A stretch of DNA of 64,000 nucleotides from NCBI GenBank assembly GCA_014904985.1, contig MU128924.1, positions 145,743 to 209,742 of the forward strand. The letters run 5' to 3'. The translations under genes were made by a program, and so were the position numbers. Numbering within the stretch: the stretch's first letter is position 1; every line of letters starts with the position of its first letter. The DNA is from Hydnum rufescens UP504. Lineage: Eukaryota > Basidiomycota > Agaricomycetes > Cantharellales > Hydnaceae. Positions 1-9,700 of the stretch are shown here, in pieces. The notes beneath the pieces were generated by a model. That model saw only the letters and a program-made list of their open reading frames with translations, was not told the DNA's origin and made no database searches.

Positions 1-535
1 ATCATGGAAATAGACAAAATTGTGGTGTCAGTCAAGATTTCTACTGGATGTGCAGCTCTTCAAGGAGGTGTCAAATTCTTGTAAGCCATGGATGATTGCC
101 AATAGCTCCTTTCTCATGAATTTCATAATTGCGCTCCACATCAATGAGCTTTTGGAAATAAATCCCACTGGGTGCCATTTGTATCATCTCCCTTTAGCTG
201 GAAGAGGACAGCCCCCATAGCAAAATCAGAACTGTCTGCTTCCAGATGGTAGGGCCAATCAGCATCAGGGATGCAAAAATGGGTGTTGAGGGTGATGGCT
301 GTCTTTAGCTGATCAAAAGGCCTTCTGCTGATCCTCTTGCCCACTTCCAAGGTGCATCTTTCCAAGTGAGTTGGTGAAAGGGGATGGGCAATATGTGAGA
401 AATTTTCGATGAAGCATCAGTAAAAGTTAACAAAGCCAAGGAATGATTGAACCTCTTTGATATTGTAGGAGATGGCCATTCCCAACTCCAGCAACCTTAA
501 ACTGGATCCATTCCACTTGTCCTTGGGTATGGATG
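1..535 (-). mobile_element. Ty3/gypsy RT-RNase H fragment, inverted
   Basis: Reading the minus strand, degenerate frames give the end of a Ty3/gypsy reverse transcriptase and the start of its RNase H domain. Visible motifs are VQSFLGFVNFY and NFSHIAHPL (RT thumb/connection), then HLEADSSDFAMGAVLFQL and VERNYEIHEK (RNase H-like), ending with DHHNFVYF at base 1. Stops and frame changes make it a relic. It lies opposite in strand to the integrase part that starts near 735, although the two would be adjacent in an intact element, so an internal inversion is inferred. Confidence 0.85.
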
Positions 536-540
536 CTGTG

Positions 541-712
541 GTTCAGGTTTAACCTGTTGGAACCTGAGTTTTAAACCTGAAACCTGACCCAGTCAGGTTC
601 CATTGGGGTCAGGTTTATTTCATTCCTTCAGGTCAGGGTTCAGGTTTTACCCTTGCCCTGAATCCAAAAACCGGTCTGAAAACCAGGTTAAAACCTGAAC
701 CTGAAAGGTATT
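541..712. repeat. AACCTG/CAGGTT-dense patch
   Basis: This stretch of about 170 bases holds about a dozen copies of AACCTGA or its complement TCAGGTT in both orientations, giving many possible small fold-backs. It sits exactly between the inverted RT fragment and the plus-strand RNase H/integrase part. I see no coding sense in it. It may be a short insertion or a repair scar at the inversion breakpoint. Confidence 0.7.
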
Positions 713-734
713 TTGGGTTGTAGGTTCCCAGGCC

Positions 735-2505
735 CAATCTCTCAATTGGTGACAGGCATGCTGGTCCTTGTTCTTATCCCATTTTGATTTCCACATCACC
801 CACCACCCTGGAAAGAGTTCTACTAAACCTGATGCCTTATCTCACCAAGCTGATCATCATCATGGGGAGGGAGATAACCAAAATCAGACCCTCCTTCCAC
901 CCAAGCTCTTCCAGATTAAGGCAACAGAAAGCTTGCCCATACAGGGTCTTGGAGCGGAGGATCCATAATGCAAAGGATTTAGATGAGTCCATGGCCAAGG
1001 CAATAAAGGATCTGGATGGATCTGAGGAGGATGGTTGGGTTGTATCTGATGGGCTTATCCTCCTCTGAGGAAAAGTTTATGTCCCACACAATCCCAAGTT
1101 GCGTCATGACATTGTCAAGGCTCATCATGACACTCCTGTTGCTGGGAACCCTGGTCAATGGAAGACAGTTGAGCTAGTCACTTGCAATTACTGGTGGCCT
1201 GGAATCACACAATATATTGCTGACTATGTACAGGGGTGTGACAGATGCAATCATTCCCCACCATGCCACTAGGGAAACTACAACCTAATCAGGTTCCAGA
1301 TCATCAATGGCAAATCATCACCACAGACTTCATCACAGGCCTCCCACTCAGTCAGGGATATAATGCAATTTGGGTAGTGGTTGACCACCTATCAAAACAA
1401 ATGCATGCAATCCCAACTACAGATGAGGTTGACTCTGTAGGACTTGCTCAACTCTATCGTGACCATGATTGGAAGCATCATGGCTTACCTGAAGAGATTA
1501 TCAGTGATTGGGGACCCCAGTTTGCATCCTCCTTTATGAAGGAACTCAATCTTCTCCTTGGCATTCACACTTCCCTGTCTATGGCATACCATCCTCAAAC
1601 TGATGGTCAGGCAGAGTGAGTCAATCAGGAAATTGAACAATATCTACGCCTCTTCATCAATGAGAGGCAGGATGATTGGTATGACTGGATGGCATTAGCA
1701 GAGTTCACCTATAATAATTGCATTCACTCTGCCACCCAACACTCTCCTTTTGAACTCAATACAGGCCAACACCCATGCCTGGGCACAGAGCCTACTCAAG
1801 AAACCACCTGGAAGCTGTTGATGAGTTTGTGAAGCATATGAAGCAAGCCATGGAAGAAGCCAATTCTGCTCTTCACCAAGCAGCACACGACATGGGACAC
1901 TTCTATGATGCTCATTGACAAACTGCACCCAGTTATGAAAAAGGGGATAAAGTTTGGCTTGATGCAGAAAACATCACAACAACATGCCCTACCAAGAAGT
2001 TTGATGACAAGTGGTTTGGTCCCTTCCTGATTGACAAAGTTATCTCACCATTGGCCTATCAGCTAAAACTCACCCGGAACTTCCAATGAGTCCACCCAGT
2101 TTTCCATGTCAGCAAACTCCACCCATTTATTCCTGATTGTATTCCTGAGTGACACCAGCCCCCAGTACCTAAACAATCATTACAGCAAAGGGTGACACAG
2201 AATATGAGGTCAAGACAATCTTGGACAGTCATCTCTATCATACCAAACTGCAATACCTCATTAAATGGAAAGGCTATGGCCCTGAGGAAAACAGTTGGGA
2301 ACCAGAATCCAACCTTGGCAACTCTAAATGGCTCCTTGATGAATTCCATCACCCCATCTGAACTCCCCATGTCATATTGCAACTGCTATCTGGGATACCC
2401 TACCTTTCACCTGCTTCGAAAATTTTACTGAGGTCCCCCAGCATACTTTATTTGACTGGACACAAGGAAAACTTGTCATGATGCTGAGTCCTAAAAGGGG
2501 GGTAA
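735..2505 (+). mobile_element. Ty3/gypsy chromovirus pol 3' part (degenerate)
   Basis: The plus strand encodes, in broken frames, the end of RNase H (SLFLSHFDFHITHHPGK), an HHCC zinc finger of integrase (H-x-H near 1120 to CDRCN near 1240), the integrase core at 1245-1619 and a chromodomain at about 2203-2360 (YLIKWKGYGPEENSWEPE). The integrase DDE residues can be placed at TTDFITGLP, SDWGPQF (usually SDRGPQF) and QTDGQAE, with a TGA directly after the Glu. Order and chromodomain identify a chromovirus. In-frame stops and frameshifts show it is dead. A polypurine run at 2493-2502 precedes the 3' LTR. Confidence 0.9.
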
Positions 2506-3322
2506 TGTCAGGATCAAATTGACATTTGCTTCCACTTAAGGACTTACCCATCAGAGTATCATTCTTCATCAACTCTATCATATAGTGCCTACTTCTTCAA
2601 ATGCTCTCGTCTCCTCTCTCCCTCCATTCACTAAGGGGGTTATTGTCATCCTTGCCATTATTGGCATTTCTCTTATTATTATTGCCCTCATTCTATTGGG
2701 CCTCAACCAGTGGCAGCAATGGTGCCCTTGTCAGTACCTGTTGTTCCCTCACTCCCTGTGTGAGTCCATGGAGTTGCCAATCCAGACTCCCCCTCCTCCT
2801 CCTCTGCCCCCAGTCCCTGAATCCACACCACCCATCCCAATCCATACTCCATCCACATCATTACAGTCCTTCAACACTTTGGACACCTTTGGAGTACCCA
2901 GGCATACACTGCCTTGGAAGTACATATGCTAAGGGGGATACATATGGAAGTTGGGGCATAGCCATGTGGAGGTGCACACAGGATTTGTAACATGGCTGCA
3001 TCAGCTTAGTGAGGCTTAGTGATGGTGGTTGTGGAGGCTGACTGATGGGCTGTGGAGCCAGCATTCTAGGAGGATCCAGAAGGTTATGGAAGATGGTGGA
3101 AGGCTCTGGAAGGCTGGTGGCTGTGTGCAGGTAGTATTTATAGCCCTTCACAGTTGGGGGATCACCAGTTTCAATCTCTCAGGATTCCCACTGCAATAGG
3201 TGTGAGACTTGTGTGTCCCTTGTTGTGTGGTGTATACTCAGGATTCCCACTGTGATAGTGTGTGGTTAATTAATCTCTTTCCTCTTTCTGTTTGTGGCTT
3301 CAACGGCAGTGTTGCCCTGACA
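2506..3322 (+). mobile_element. 3' LTR of the chromovirus
   Basis: The 817-base segment starts TGTCAGG and ends CCTGACA, a 7-base terminal inverted repeat. It starts directly after the polypurine run AAAAGGGGGG and follows the chromodomain, as a 3' LTR should. A 115-codon open frame at 2585-2932 with a hydrophobic start and a proline-rich tail lies inside; it has no ATG start and is treated as chance or LTR-internal. The 5' LTR is outside the window or lost, so no target duplication could be tested. Confidence 0.8.
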
Positions 3323-4088
3323 AGAATATTGTTTAAATATTTATTTATTTACTTGCTATAGCTATATACAACTAGTTATGCACACCCACCATGGTGGGTG
3401 TGTTACGAGATCAAGTTGATCATCATGTTCAGGGGCCAGGCACTCAGGGCTTGGGTGGCTGCACATCAAAATTTCTGTTGGGGCCTCATCTGTATCCTCA
3501 TCAGGTGGGTTTTCACTTAGAGAAGGGACCTAGAACAACAATAAATAATACATTAGTAAAAAAAAAGAAAACAGTGGGGTGCCAAAAGAGCAGCAGAAGC
3601 TGCTCTTTTGGCACCAGTGGGATTAGACATACCCAATGTCACCACACACCCACCGAAGTGGGTGTGTGATGCTGCATCTGATTTGTTGTCATACTATAGC
3701 CTGCTGATATTCAGTGCTAGGGAGTTGGGGTCTGGGGAATTAATAATGAGATGCTAGTGTAAAATTTAAAAGCAGTGCAAAAGGAGCAGCTCTTGCTGCT
3801 CCTTTTGCATTGCAGTATCCATAATAATAATAATAACTTACTGCATGTACCATACACCTGCCAAAGTGGGCACATGGTACCTTTCATTCCTTGAGTATTT
3901 GTGCAGGTGTTCAGTGGTGTTTCATTTGGGTGTTCAGTTGGTATTTCAATCAGGCTGCAGTTCAAGTGGTATTGGGGTGCAATGGACATTGCAATCTGGA
4001 ATTAATAATATCAAGTTAGTTTAAAACTTAAAAGCAGCACAAAAGGAGCTGCTCTTGCTGCTCCTTTTGCACCATGGTATACCTCATA

Positions 4089-4122
4089 GTACCATGCACC
4101 TGCTTTGGCAGGTGCATGGTAC
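4089..4122. repeat. Perfect family 2 palindrome
   Basis: Arms GTACCATGCACCTGC and GCAGGTGCATGGTAC (15 bases each) flank the loop TTTG without mismatch. Compared with the copy at 6169-6204 the arms carry ATGCACC rather than ACACACC, with the matching change in the other arm. Confidence 0.95.
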
Positions 4123-4504
4123 CTTTTTCTTTGGGTGTTCATGTGGGTGTTTGGCAGTGGTTCATTTGGGCATTCAGTTGCTATTTCATTCAGGCTGCAT
4201 TTCTTGCAGAGTTTGGGTGGTATTGGGGTGCATTGGACATCACAATCTAGAATTAATAATCAGATGTTAGTGTGAAACTTAAAAAAAGCAGGGCAAAAGA
4301 AGCAGCTCTTGCTGCTTCTTTGGTGCTGTGGTATACATTATAATAAAAAACAACTTACCTCAGGGTACCAGGCACCCACCAAATTTGGTGGGTGCACAGT
4401 ACTGCATCTGGTGAGTGGGGTTCAGGGGCCATTCATTTGGGGATTTGGGCAGTATGGTTTTATCATCTGGAATAAATAATATATGTTAGTTAGATTAACA
4501 AGAG

Positions 4505-4542
4505 CACAAAAAGAGCAGTGCTATGGCACTGCTCTTTTTGTG
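4505..4542. repeat. Perfect family 1 palindrome, longest arms
   Basis: Arms CACAAAAAGAGCAGTGC and GCACTGCTCTTTTTGTG (17 bases each) flank the loop TATG. This copy has extended, fully matched arms compared with the AGCAGC/GCTGCT form of the others. Confidence 0.95.
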
Positions 4543-4620
4543 TTATTACATAGCAAAGGACTTACTACATTGTACCACACACCCACTGCAGCAGGTGTGT
4601 GGTACTGCACATCACATACT

Positions 4621-5074
4621 TGTTACGAGTCATACTTGTAACCTCGCTTACGTACGAATAACCAAGCCAATCATGCCATCATGTGCCCTTCCCCCTTACC
4701 GCCATTGTGCCTTCCTCTTTCAGCATTTCCTATTATATACATCCTTCCTTTATTCAACACCCCTTTATCCATAAACCCTTTTGATCTCTAATAGTATAAG
4801 TAGTTACTTGATGTACACTTGCTCTTTAGAAGATCAAGAATATATTGTTAACCGATTGAATTCTCTTTTTGTGATCTCAATTATTGCTTGCGACTCTCAC
4901 TTGCAAATCTCGCATATTAACTCTCAAGAAGCTGGTCTTCCTCATACATACTCATCTCCCATGACCTTACATAATTCTCACTTTGCAACTCTTTTGTCAA
5001 TCACCTTAAGGGCTTTCCTTGTATTTGACTTGATTATGTAATCATACCTCTCGTCTTGAGTACAACCCTTAACA
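4621..5074. mobile_element. Solo LTR with 5-base target duplication
   Basis: The 454-base segment starts TGTTACGAG and ends CCCTTAACA, giving TGTTA/TAACA terminal inverted repeats. It is flanked on both sides by ATACT (4616-4620 and 5075-5079), a perfect 5-base target duplication. No coding sequence lies inside. It interrupts the palindrome array and explains the large gap between family 1 copies at 4505 and 5229. Confidence 0.9.
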
Positions 5075-5650
5075 ATACTGTGACATGCAGCAGATGTCAG
5101 TGCTCATATTCCCACCATTTGCTGTGCAGGTGTTTTTATTGCCAGTTTCCACATGCTATTCATTTGGATAGCCCATCTGAGACAAACCAGAATAAAAAAT
5201 ATTCAGTTAGTTATGAATAAAACCAGCACAAAAAGAGCAGCTTGTGCTGCTCTTTTTGCATGGCTATATCTATGGGGGATCTGACTGACCTTATAATGAC
5301 CACACCCACTGCAGCGGGTGTGTGGTCATGTTTGCTCCTTCTTGGCTGGTGTAGTTGAAGGTGTGAGGACAACACCAGCAATTGCCAGTGTTGAGTTGTG
5401 TCTTGCAACCACAACAATGAAACCACCTGAGCAGCAACCAAGGAAAAACAAGACCACACACCCGCTGTGGTGGGTGTGTGCTCATATGAGGTAAGTCTGA
5501 GCCCCCTGTAGATACAGCCATGCAAAAAGAGCAGTAAAGCTGCTCTTTTTGCATTGGTTTTATTTCATCGCTAACTGTGGTGTTTTTTTTTATTCTAGGT
5601 TCTCTAGGTTCTTACTAAGTTTACCCACCCAAACAGATACCACGCAAAAA

Positions 5651-5712
5651 CTCACATGAAAACCCATGTGAGAACCCACACAAAGACCCACACAAAGACC
5701 CACATGAAGACC
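5651..5712. repeat. Small hairpin plus 12-base minisatellite
   Basis: CTCACATG and CATGTGAG form a hairpin at 5651-5672. Three tandem 12-base units (ACCCACACAAAG, the same, then ACCCACATGAAG) follow at 5674-5709. They sit in a linker of the palindrome array just before a putative solo LTR. Confidence 0.75.
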
Positions 5713-5713
5713 A

Positions 5714-6109
5714 TAGTGAGAGTTACGGTATTTGCGCAAGAAGAACTCCCCCTGATTACTAAGCGGGTGAGGACAAATTCAGTAGATCAGTGAGACTCGA
5801 GTTACCCAGGTGAATTAAGCAATGGCAGGAAGAACACACAGAGAAGTCCTTAGGATTTTGTGGGCTCAAGCCCATCCTTTATACTATTTACATGAGGCAC
5901 AGAAACACATAAGATGGGGTAAAATATGGGATAAGAATGGAGTAAAAAATGTCCAGTTGCCAATGATGGTGGTGAGAGAAAAGATCACTGGTGAAACCTA
6001 TCTACAAGATCCTAGATAATCGAGGTCTGTGTTGTTTGCATAGCCCCCTAGGGGTCGCGCTTGTCTCCAACATCCTATCCAGCCATTCCCGTATCCGCTT
6101 GCTCCAACA
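5714..6109 (-). mobile_element. Probable solo LTR, minus orientation
   Basis: Read on the minus strand the 396-base segment starts TGTTGGAGC, carries a TATA-like AGTATAAAGG and a promoter-proximal region, and ends near CTCTCACTA. GACCA flanks it on both sides (5709-5713 and 6110-6114), as a 5-base target duplication would. The terminal TA instead of CA is atypical and could be a mutation. The TGTTGGA start resembles Ty1/copia LTRs, but no internal domain is present to prove the class. Confidence 0.55.
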
Positions 6110-6168
6110 GACCAATGTGTAAATGCCAGTGCAGCACCACCCAAGATGTCACAACACACCCAATACAG

Positions 6169-6204
6169 GGTACCACACACCTGCTGTGGCAGGTGTGTGG
6201 TACC
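6169..6204. repeat. Perfect family 2 palindrome in the right half
   Basis: Arms GGTACCACACACCTGC and GCAGGTGTGTGGTACC (16 bases each) flank the loop TGTG. It is followed 36 bases later by the family 1 palindrome 6241-6270 (CAAGAAGAGCAGC, loop ATAA), which is the mirrored order of the left half. Confidence 0.95.
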
Positions 6205-6875
6205 ACAAGATGAGTTTGTTTTAAATTTTTATTTGTGGTGCAAGAAGAGCAGCATAAGCTGCTCTTCTTGTGATACTTTACTGTTTCAAATACACATGAA
6301 CCCCTGACCCAAACCTGCCACCTGCCACCCCATGACTGCAACAAAACCCCACAACCTCAAACCCACCAAGCGAAACCCCCAATCCTGTGACCCCAAACCC
6401 ACCACCCAAAATCCCATGACCCCAGGCCCACCTGAATCAAGGCCTGCCAAGCCAAACCCCATGAATGAAACTGTGGAACAAGATCTCAAGTGGAGCCCCA
6501 ACCAATGACAGGCAGATGAGCCACACCCACTCCAGTGGGTGTGTTCATTTAAGGTATGTTTTTTTGAATTTCTATCCATTACAGCAGTGCAAAAGAGCAG
6601 TGAAGGCTGCTCTTTTTGTGCTGCTTTAACTTGTAACTAATGTATTGTTTATCATAGGCAACAGGCAGAACCCAACCCCATACAACCCCATCCTCAAACC
6701 TGGTGAACAACAACCCGGCAAATGAAACCCCAGCAAGCAATGACCTGACAAACAGGCAGGTGAGTAACACAGGGATGACACACCTGCTGTGGCGGGTGTG
6801 GTAGTGTAATGCTTTTTCTATTGTAGTGGATACGGTCACACAGAAGGAGTGGCTCTGGCTGCTCTTTCTGTGCTA

Positions 6876-7144
6876 CTGTGGGTCACTGGATGTATGAATT
6901 AATGTATATAATAAATAATAATAATAATAATAATGAATAACATGGTATCCCCATGAAGCTTCCTGAATTATCACAGGAGCTTTGTGTTGTTTTAGCATAT
7001 AATCTGATGAGCATGGCTGTGAACCTGCCTGCATATTCCCGGGATGGCAGGTTCTTGGCAGGTTTTAGGCATGGGTCCACATTGGTACTCCCGCCCTGCG
7101 GGGATCTCCCCCGTGGGGTCAAAACCCGTGGGGTTTGAAACCCC
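6876..7144. other. Intergenic, microsatellite and GGGG/CCCC fold-back
   Basis: A TAA-type microsatellite lies at about 6906-6940. At 7096-7146 there is a G/C-run region with GGGGATCTCCCCC and GGGTTTGAAACCCC-type small palindromes. No gene is supported. Confidence 0.6.
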
Positions 7145-7285
7145 ATGCAATACCCTAGTAGTACTTCTGTGGCATTAAGTCACATATCCCTGCCATCACT
7201 GAGGCGTGAGAACTAGGTCCTCTTGAACACCTAGGCCTTGCTCCCAATGTTGTCCTCATCATCATGCCAGCTTGTAGTATCAGAG

Positions 7286-8059
7286 TAGGACCCCTGCAAG
7301 CACTGTTAGAGGCGAGATCCAACAGGCGACCCAAAGGACCCTGACTCCCGGTACAAATTCGGATGCAAATCCCAGACCAAATCCGAGAAATCGACTCTAG
7401 GCTCCTCACAGGCCATGAAAAACCGGGAATTCGCCCCTAGCCTCAAAAAAAATCTCAAAAAATCCCAAAAACCCCAAAAAATTCCCTGATCTTCCCAAAC
7501 TACTCCAGGCATCCCCAGTGTTGTCCAAGGCAAGTGTACTCAACCCCACTATCACCTAAACTTCTCTTCCATCCTCCACCTTTTTCTCCTTGTCCAGCTC
7601 TTGGGCAGTGCTAATGGTAGAATAGCAATTCAGCATTTGGAATTTGGTTGACCAGGATAAGTCATTAAAGTGAGGCTGTTCAATTTCACAATAGTGCATA
7701 CCAAGTTTCCTGTTAGTACTGCAGGAAGCTATAAAGCGACATTCTGTAGGTATTTTACAAGCCAAAAAAGAAACACACCCACTGGGGGTTGAACACAGAA
7801 CATTACTATAATAGTACCCAAGGCACTTGTAACTCCCATTACTATAACACTATCCAGACCACGCCCCTGGAGGCGGGATTTCAGATCTAGCCTAGTTTGG
7901 TTGAAGAGCCAAATCCGGGAACTTACCCCTCGCCTCACCGTTGGCCGACACCAAATTTTGGCTCCGGATCCGGGAATTTGCCCCTCGCATAATCTCAAAA
8001 TCACCCTCAAAATCCGGGAACCTTGGATCTCGCCTCTAACAGTGCTTGCAGGGGTCCTA
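7286..8059. mobile_element. MITE-like element with about 37-base TIRs
   Basis: The left end starts TAGGACCCCTGCAAGCACTG and continues to GGCGAGATCC; the right end is its reverse complement, finishing GGGGTCCTA at 8059. TCAGAG flanks both sides (7280-7285 and 8060-8065), a 6-base duplication; counted as an 8-base duplication (TATCAGAG) the right TIR loses its last two bases. The interior has no transposase. The paralogous position in copy B (about 18565-18585) lacks the element. TIR and 6-8 base duplication are compatible with hAT-type mobilisation, which is inference. Confidence 0.85.
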
Positions 8060-8239
8060 TCAGAGTGTGGATTAGCACCGCAATTCCAACAATGTCTAAG
8101 CCACACGGGCAAAAACCTGCCCTCAATCCAGCACCACACCTACCACTTTTCTGTCGCCAGACGCCCGGGGGCCGTCAGGGGGACAGATGGGTGGGCTTCA
8201 CACTATGTCAACCAACCTCCCGGACTAGATGGTGGGAGG

Positions 8240-9700
8240 TCAGGAAAACATTTTCGCTAATGAATCAGCGTGAGAAAGATGTCTGGAGCAGAGGGATCGA
8301 TGAAACGTATCCGTCGACGGTTCTTCATCCCCATCGTGTTCGCTGTCCTGGGATGAGTCCCGTAGAGGAATGTACACTCCGTCAACCTTCTTGCCTGGGC
8401 CCCGCTGTCGATGGTACTCCTGGACTAGTCGGAAGAAATTCGAATCACTCGTGTCGGGACGCACATGAGACTGTCGAACCGCTTGCTGATCGCTTCTCCC
8501 TTCATACTCATCCCGATCCCTCATCATCATCTAGGTCAGGGGCGGTCGATGGTCGAATCCTGAACGTGTCGCTATTGTTCACCTGCTACACGAGCGTAGT
8601 CGAAGGTGCCACGAAGCAGCGTCGCATCCAAGCTCATCGTCCGGAGAACTTGACTCACTATATCGAGGGGCTTGACTTCGAGTGGTGAGCACAGATGAAC
8701 TTGAAGGCTTCGGAGACCGCAGATATGAAAGGCAGTGCCAGGGAATTGATTGAATTCGTCAATCTCGCGATGAAGGGTGGTAGATCGCGCCCGAGTGCAA
8801 AGGGTGGGCCGAAGAAATGTCTGCGATCTCAGGGTGATCGTTTTCTTTGGGATCCGCTGGCCGCAGAATTTCCTGGAGAGAATGGGATATTGCTGCACGA
8901 AGTAGTGGAAGTGCACACTGGGCAGCTCCACAAGGCGACTTCATGCTGAGGACTAAAAGAAGCAGGCATTGGATTCAGACAATAAATAATGCGTGGAACT
9001 GGGGTGTACATAAGAGGTGAGTTGGGCAAAGGCGGCTCATCTTGGGGGGGTCATACTCCACCGCAGATTCTTTCACACTGCTTCCTGGTGCTGACCCTGT
9101 ACGCTCCTGTGACTTTGCCGAGGATCGACGGGTTGCTACTCGGGGTGGAGCGGCGGTCTGGGTGTGCTGGTTCGATGATGCAGATAGCGGTACTGGCGGG
9201 CCTTCATTGTGTCCTCGCTCCGTGGCCGACTTTCCGGCGGCTGAAGATCTGTGGCGGTCTTAATCTCTTCGTGCCTCAGGGAGTGGATCCAAGATACATT
9301 CCAAAGATTTAGTGTCCACGGCACACAGTTATACGGAGAAACGGACCTTTGCCTGGAGTAGGAACAGTGAACTCGCCCCGGACGGCATTAGCGTAGAGTA
9401 GAGGGGACTTGGCCCGAGGCTCGTCAACCCGGGGTTGAGTTGGTGCCCACGGAGTGAATCACGAACCGCAAGGCGCTCCAAGGGCTGGATCTTCCGTCGT
9501 TGTCATTCCTGATCGATGCTTAGTCAAATCATCAGCTGGATTTCAAGGCGCTCTGATCTCTGTGGAGATTGGGGTGGGACGGAACGGAGCGTGCCTAACA
9601 GCGCACACGCCATCGAGATGCACATTCGCCGCGCCAGCATGAGTTTGTCAGATGTGAAAGTTGGTTCCAGTGATGTGGGCTGACAATTAGGATACTGGTA
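8240..9700 (-). pseudogene. Kinase-family tail pseudogene, copy A
   Basis: Minus-strand fragments match the C-terminal half of the gene at 59157-63019: for example FFRLVQEYHRQRGPGKKVDGVYIP here against FLRLIQEYRRQRQGPGKGVDGTYIP there (fragments under 8240-8530), and the regions around 8560-8960 and 9000-9450. The kinase N-lobe is missing, and the frames are broken by stops and shifts. Together with copy B it shares a left junction that the full-length gene lacks, so A and B are duplicates of one truncated ancestor. Confidence 0.75.

Larger units (their letters stand above)
3381..6875. repeat. Array of two alternating palindrome families
   Basis: About twenty short palindromes occur in two alternating kinds. 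Family 1 has the core CAAAAGAGCAGC with a 4-base loop and GCTGCTCTTTTG; copies lie near 3581, 3776, 4040, 4294, 4505, 5229, 5520, 6241, 6583 and 6839. Family 2 has the core GTACCACACACCTGC with its complement; copies lie near 3381, 3643, 3847, 4089, 4372, 4572, 5296, 5452, 6169, 6523 and 6779. One of each plus shared linker makes a unit of roughly 200-290 bases. Linkers carry recurring phrases such as GGAATTAATAATCAGATG before family 1. On the left family 1 precedes family 2; on the right the order is reversed. No gene lies in the array. I do not recognise the element. Confidence 0.9.

Noticed and set aside
2585..2932. 115-codon open frame with hydrophobic start and proline-rich tail
   Set aside because: It lies wholly inside the LTR, lacks an ATG and has no known domain.
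3381..6875. CRISPR-like array
   Set aside because: Repeats are palindromes of two kinds with variable sequence and no uniform unique spacers, and the genome is fungal.
7286..8059. Helitron or LTR interpretation of the TIR element
   Set aside because: It has long terminal inverted repeats and a target duplication; it lacks a TC start, CTRR end or LTR direct repeats.
7729..8139. 136-codon minus-strand frame and 7901-8260 plus frame
   Set aside because: They cross the end of the MITE and the duplicated flank, so they are chance frames over repeat DNA.
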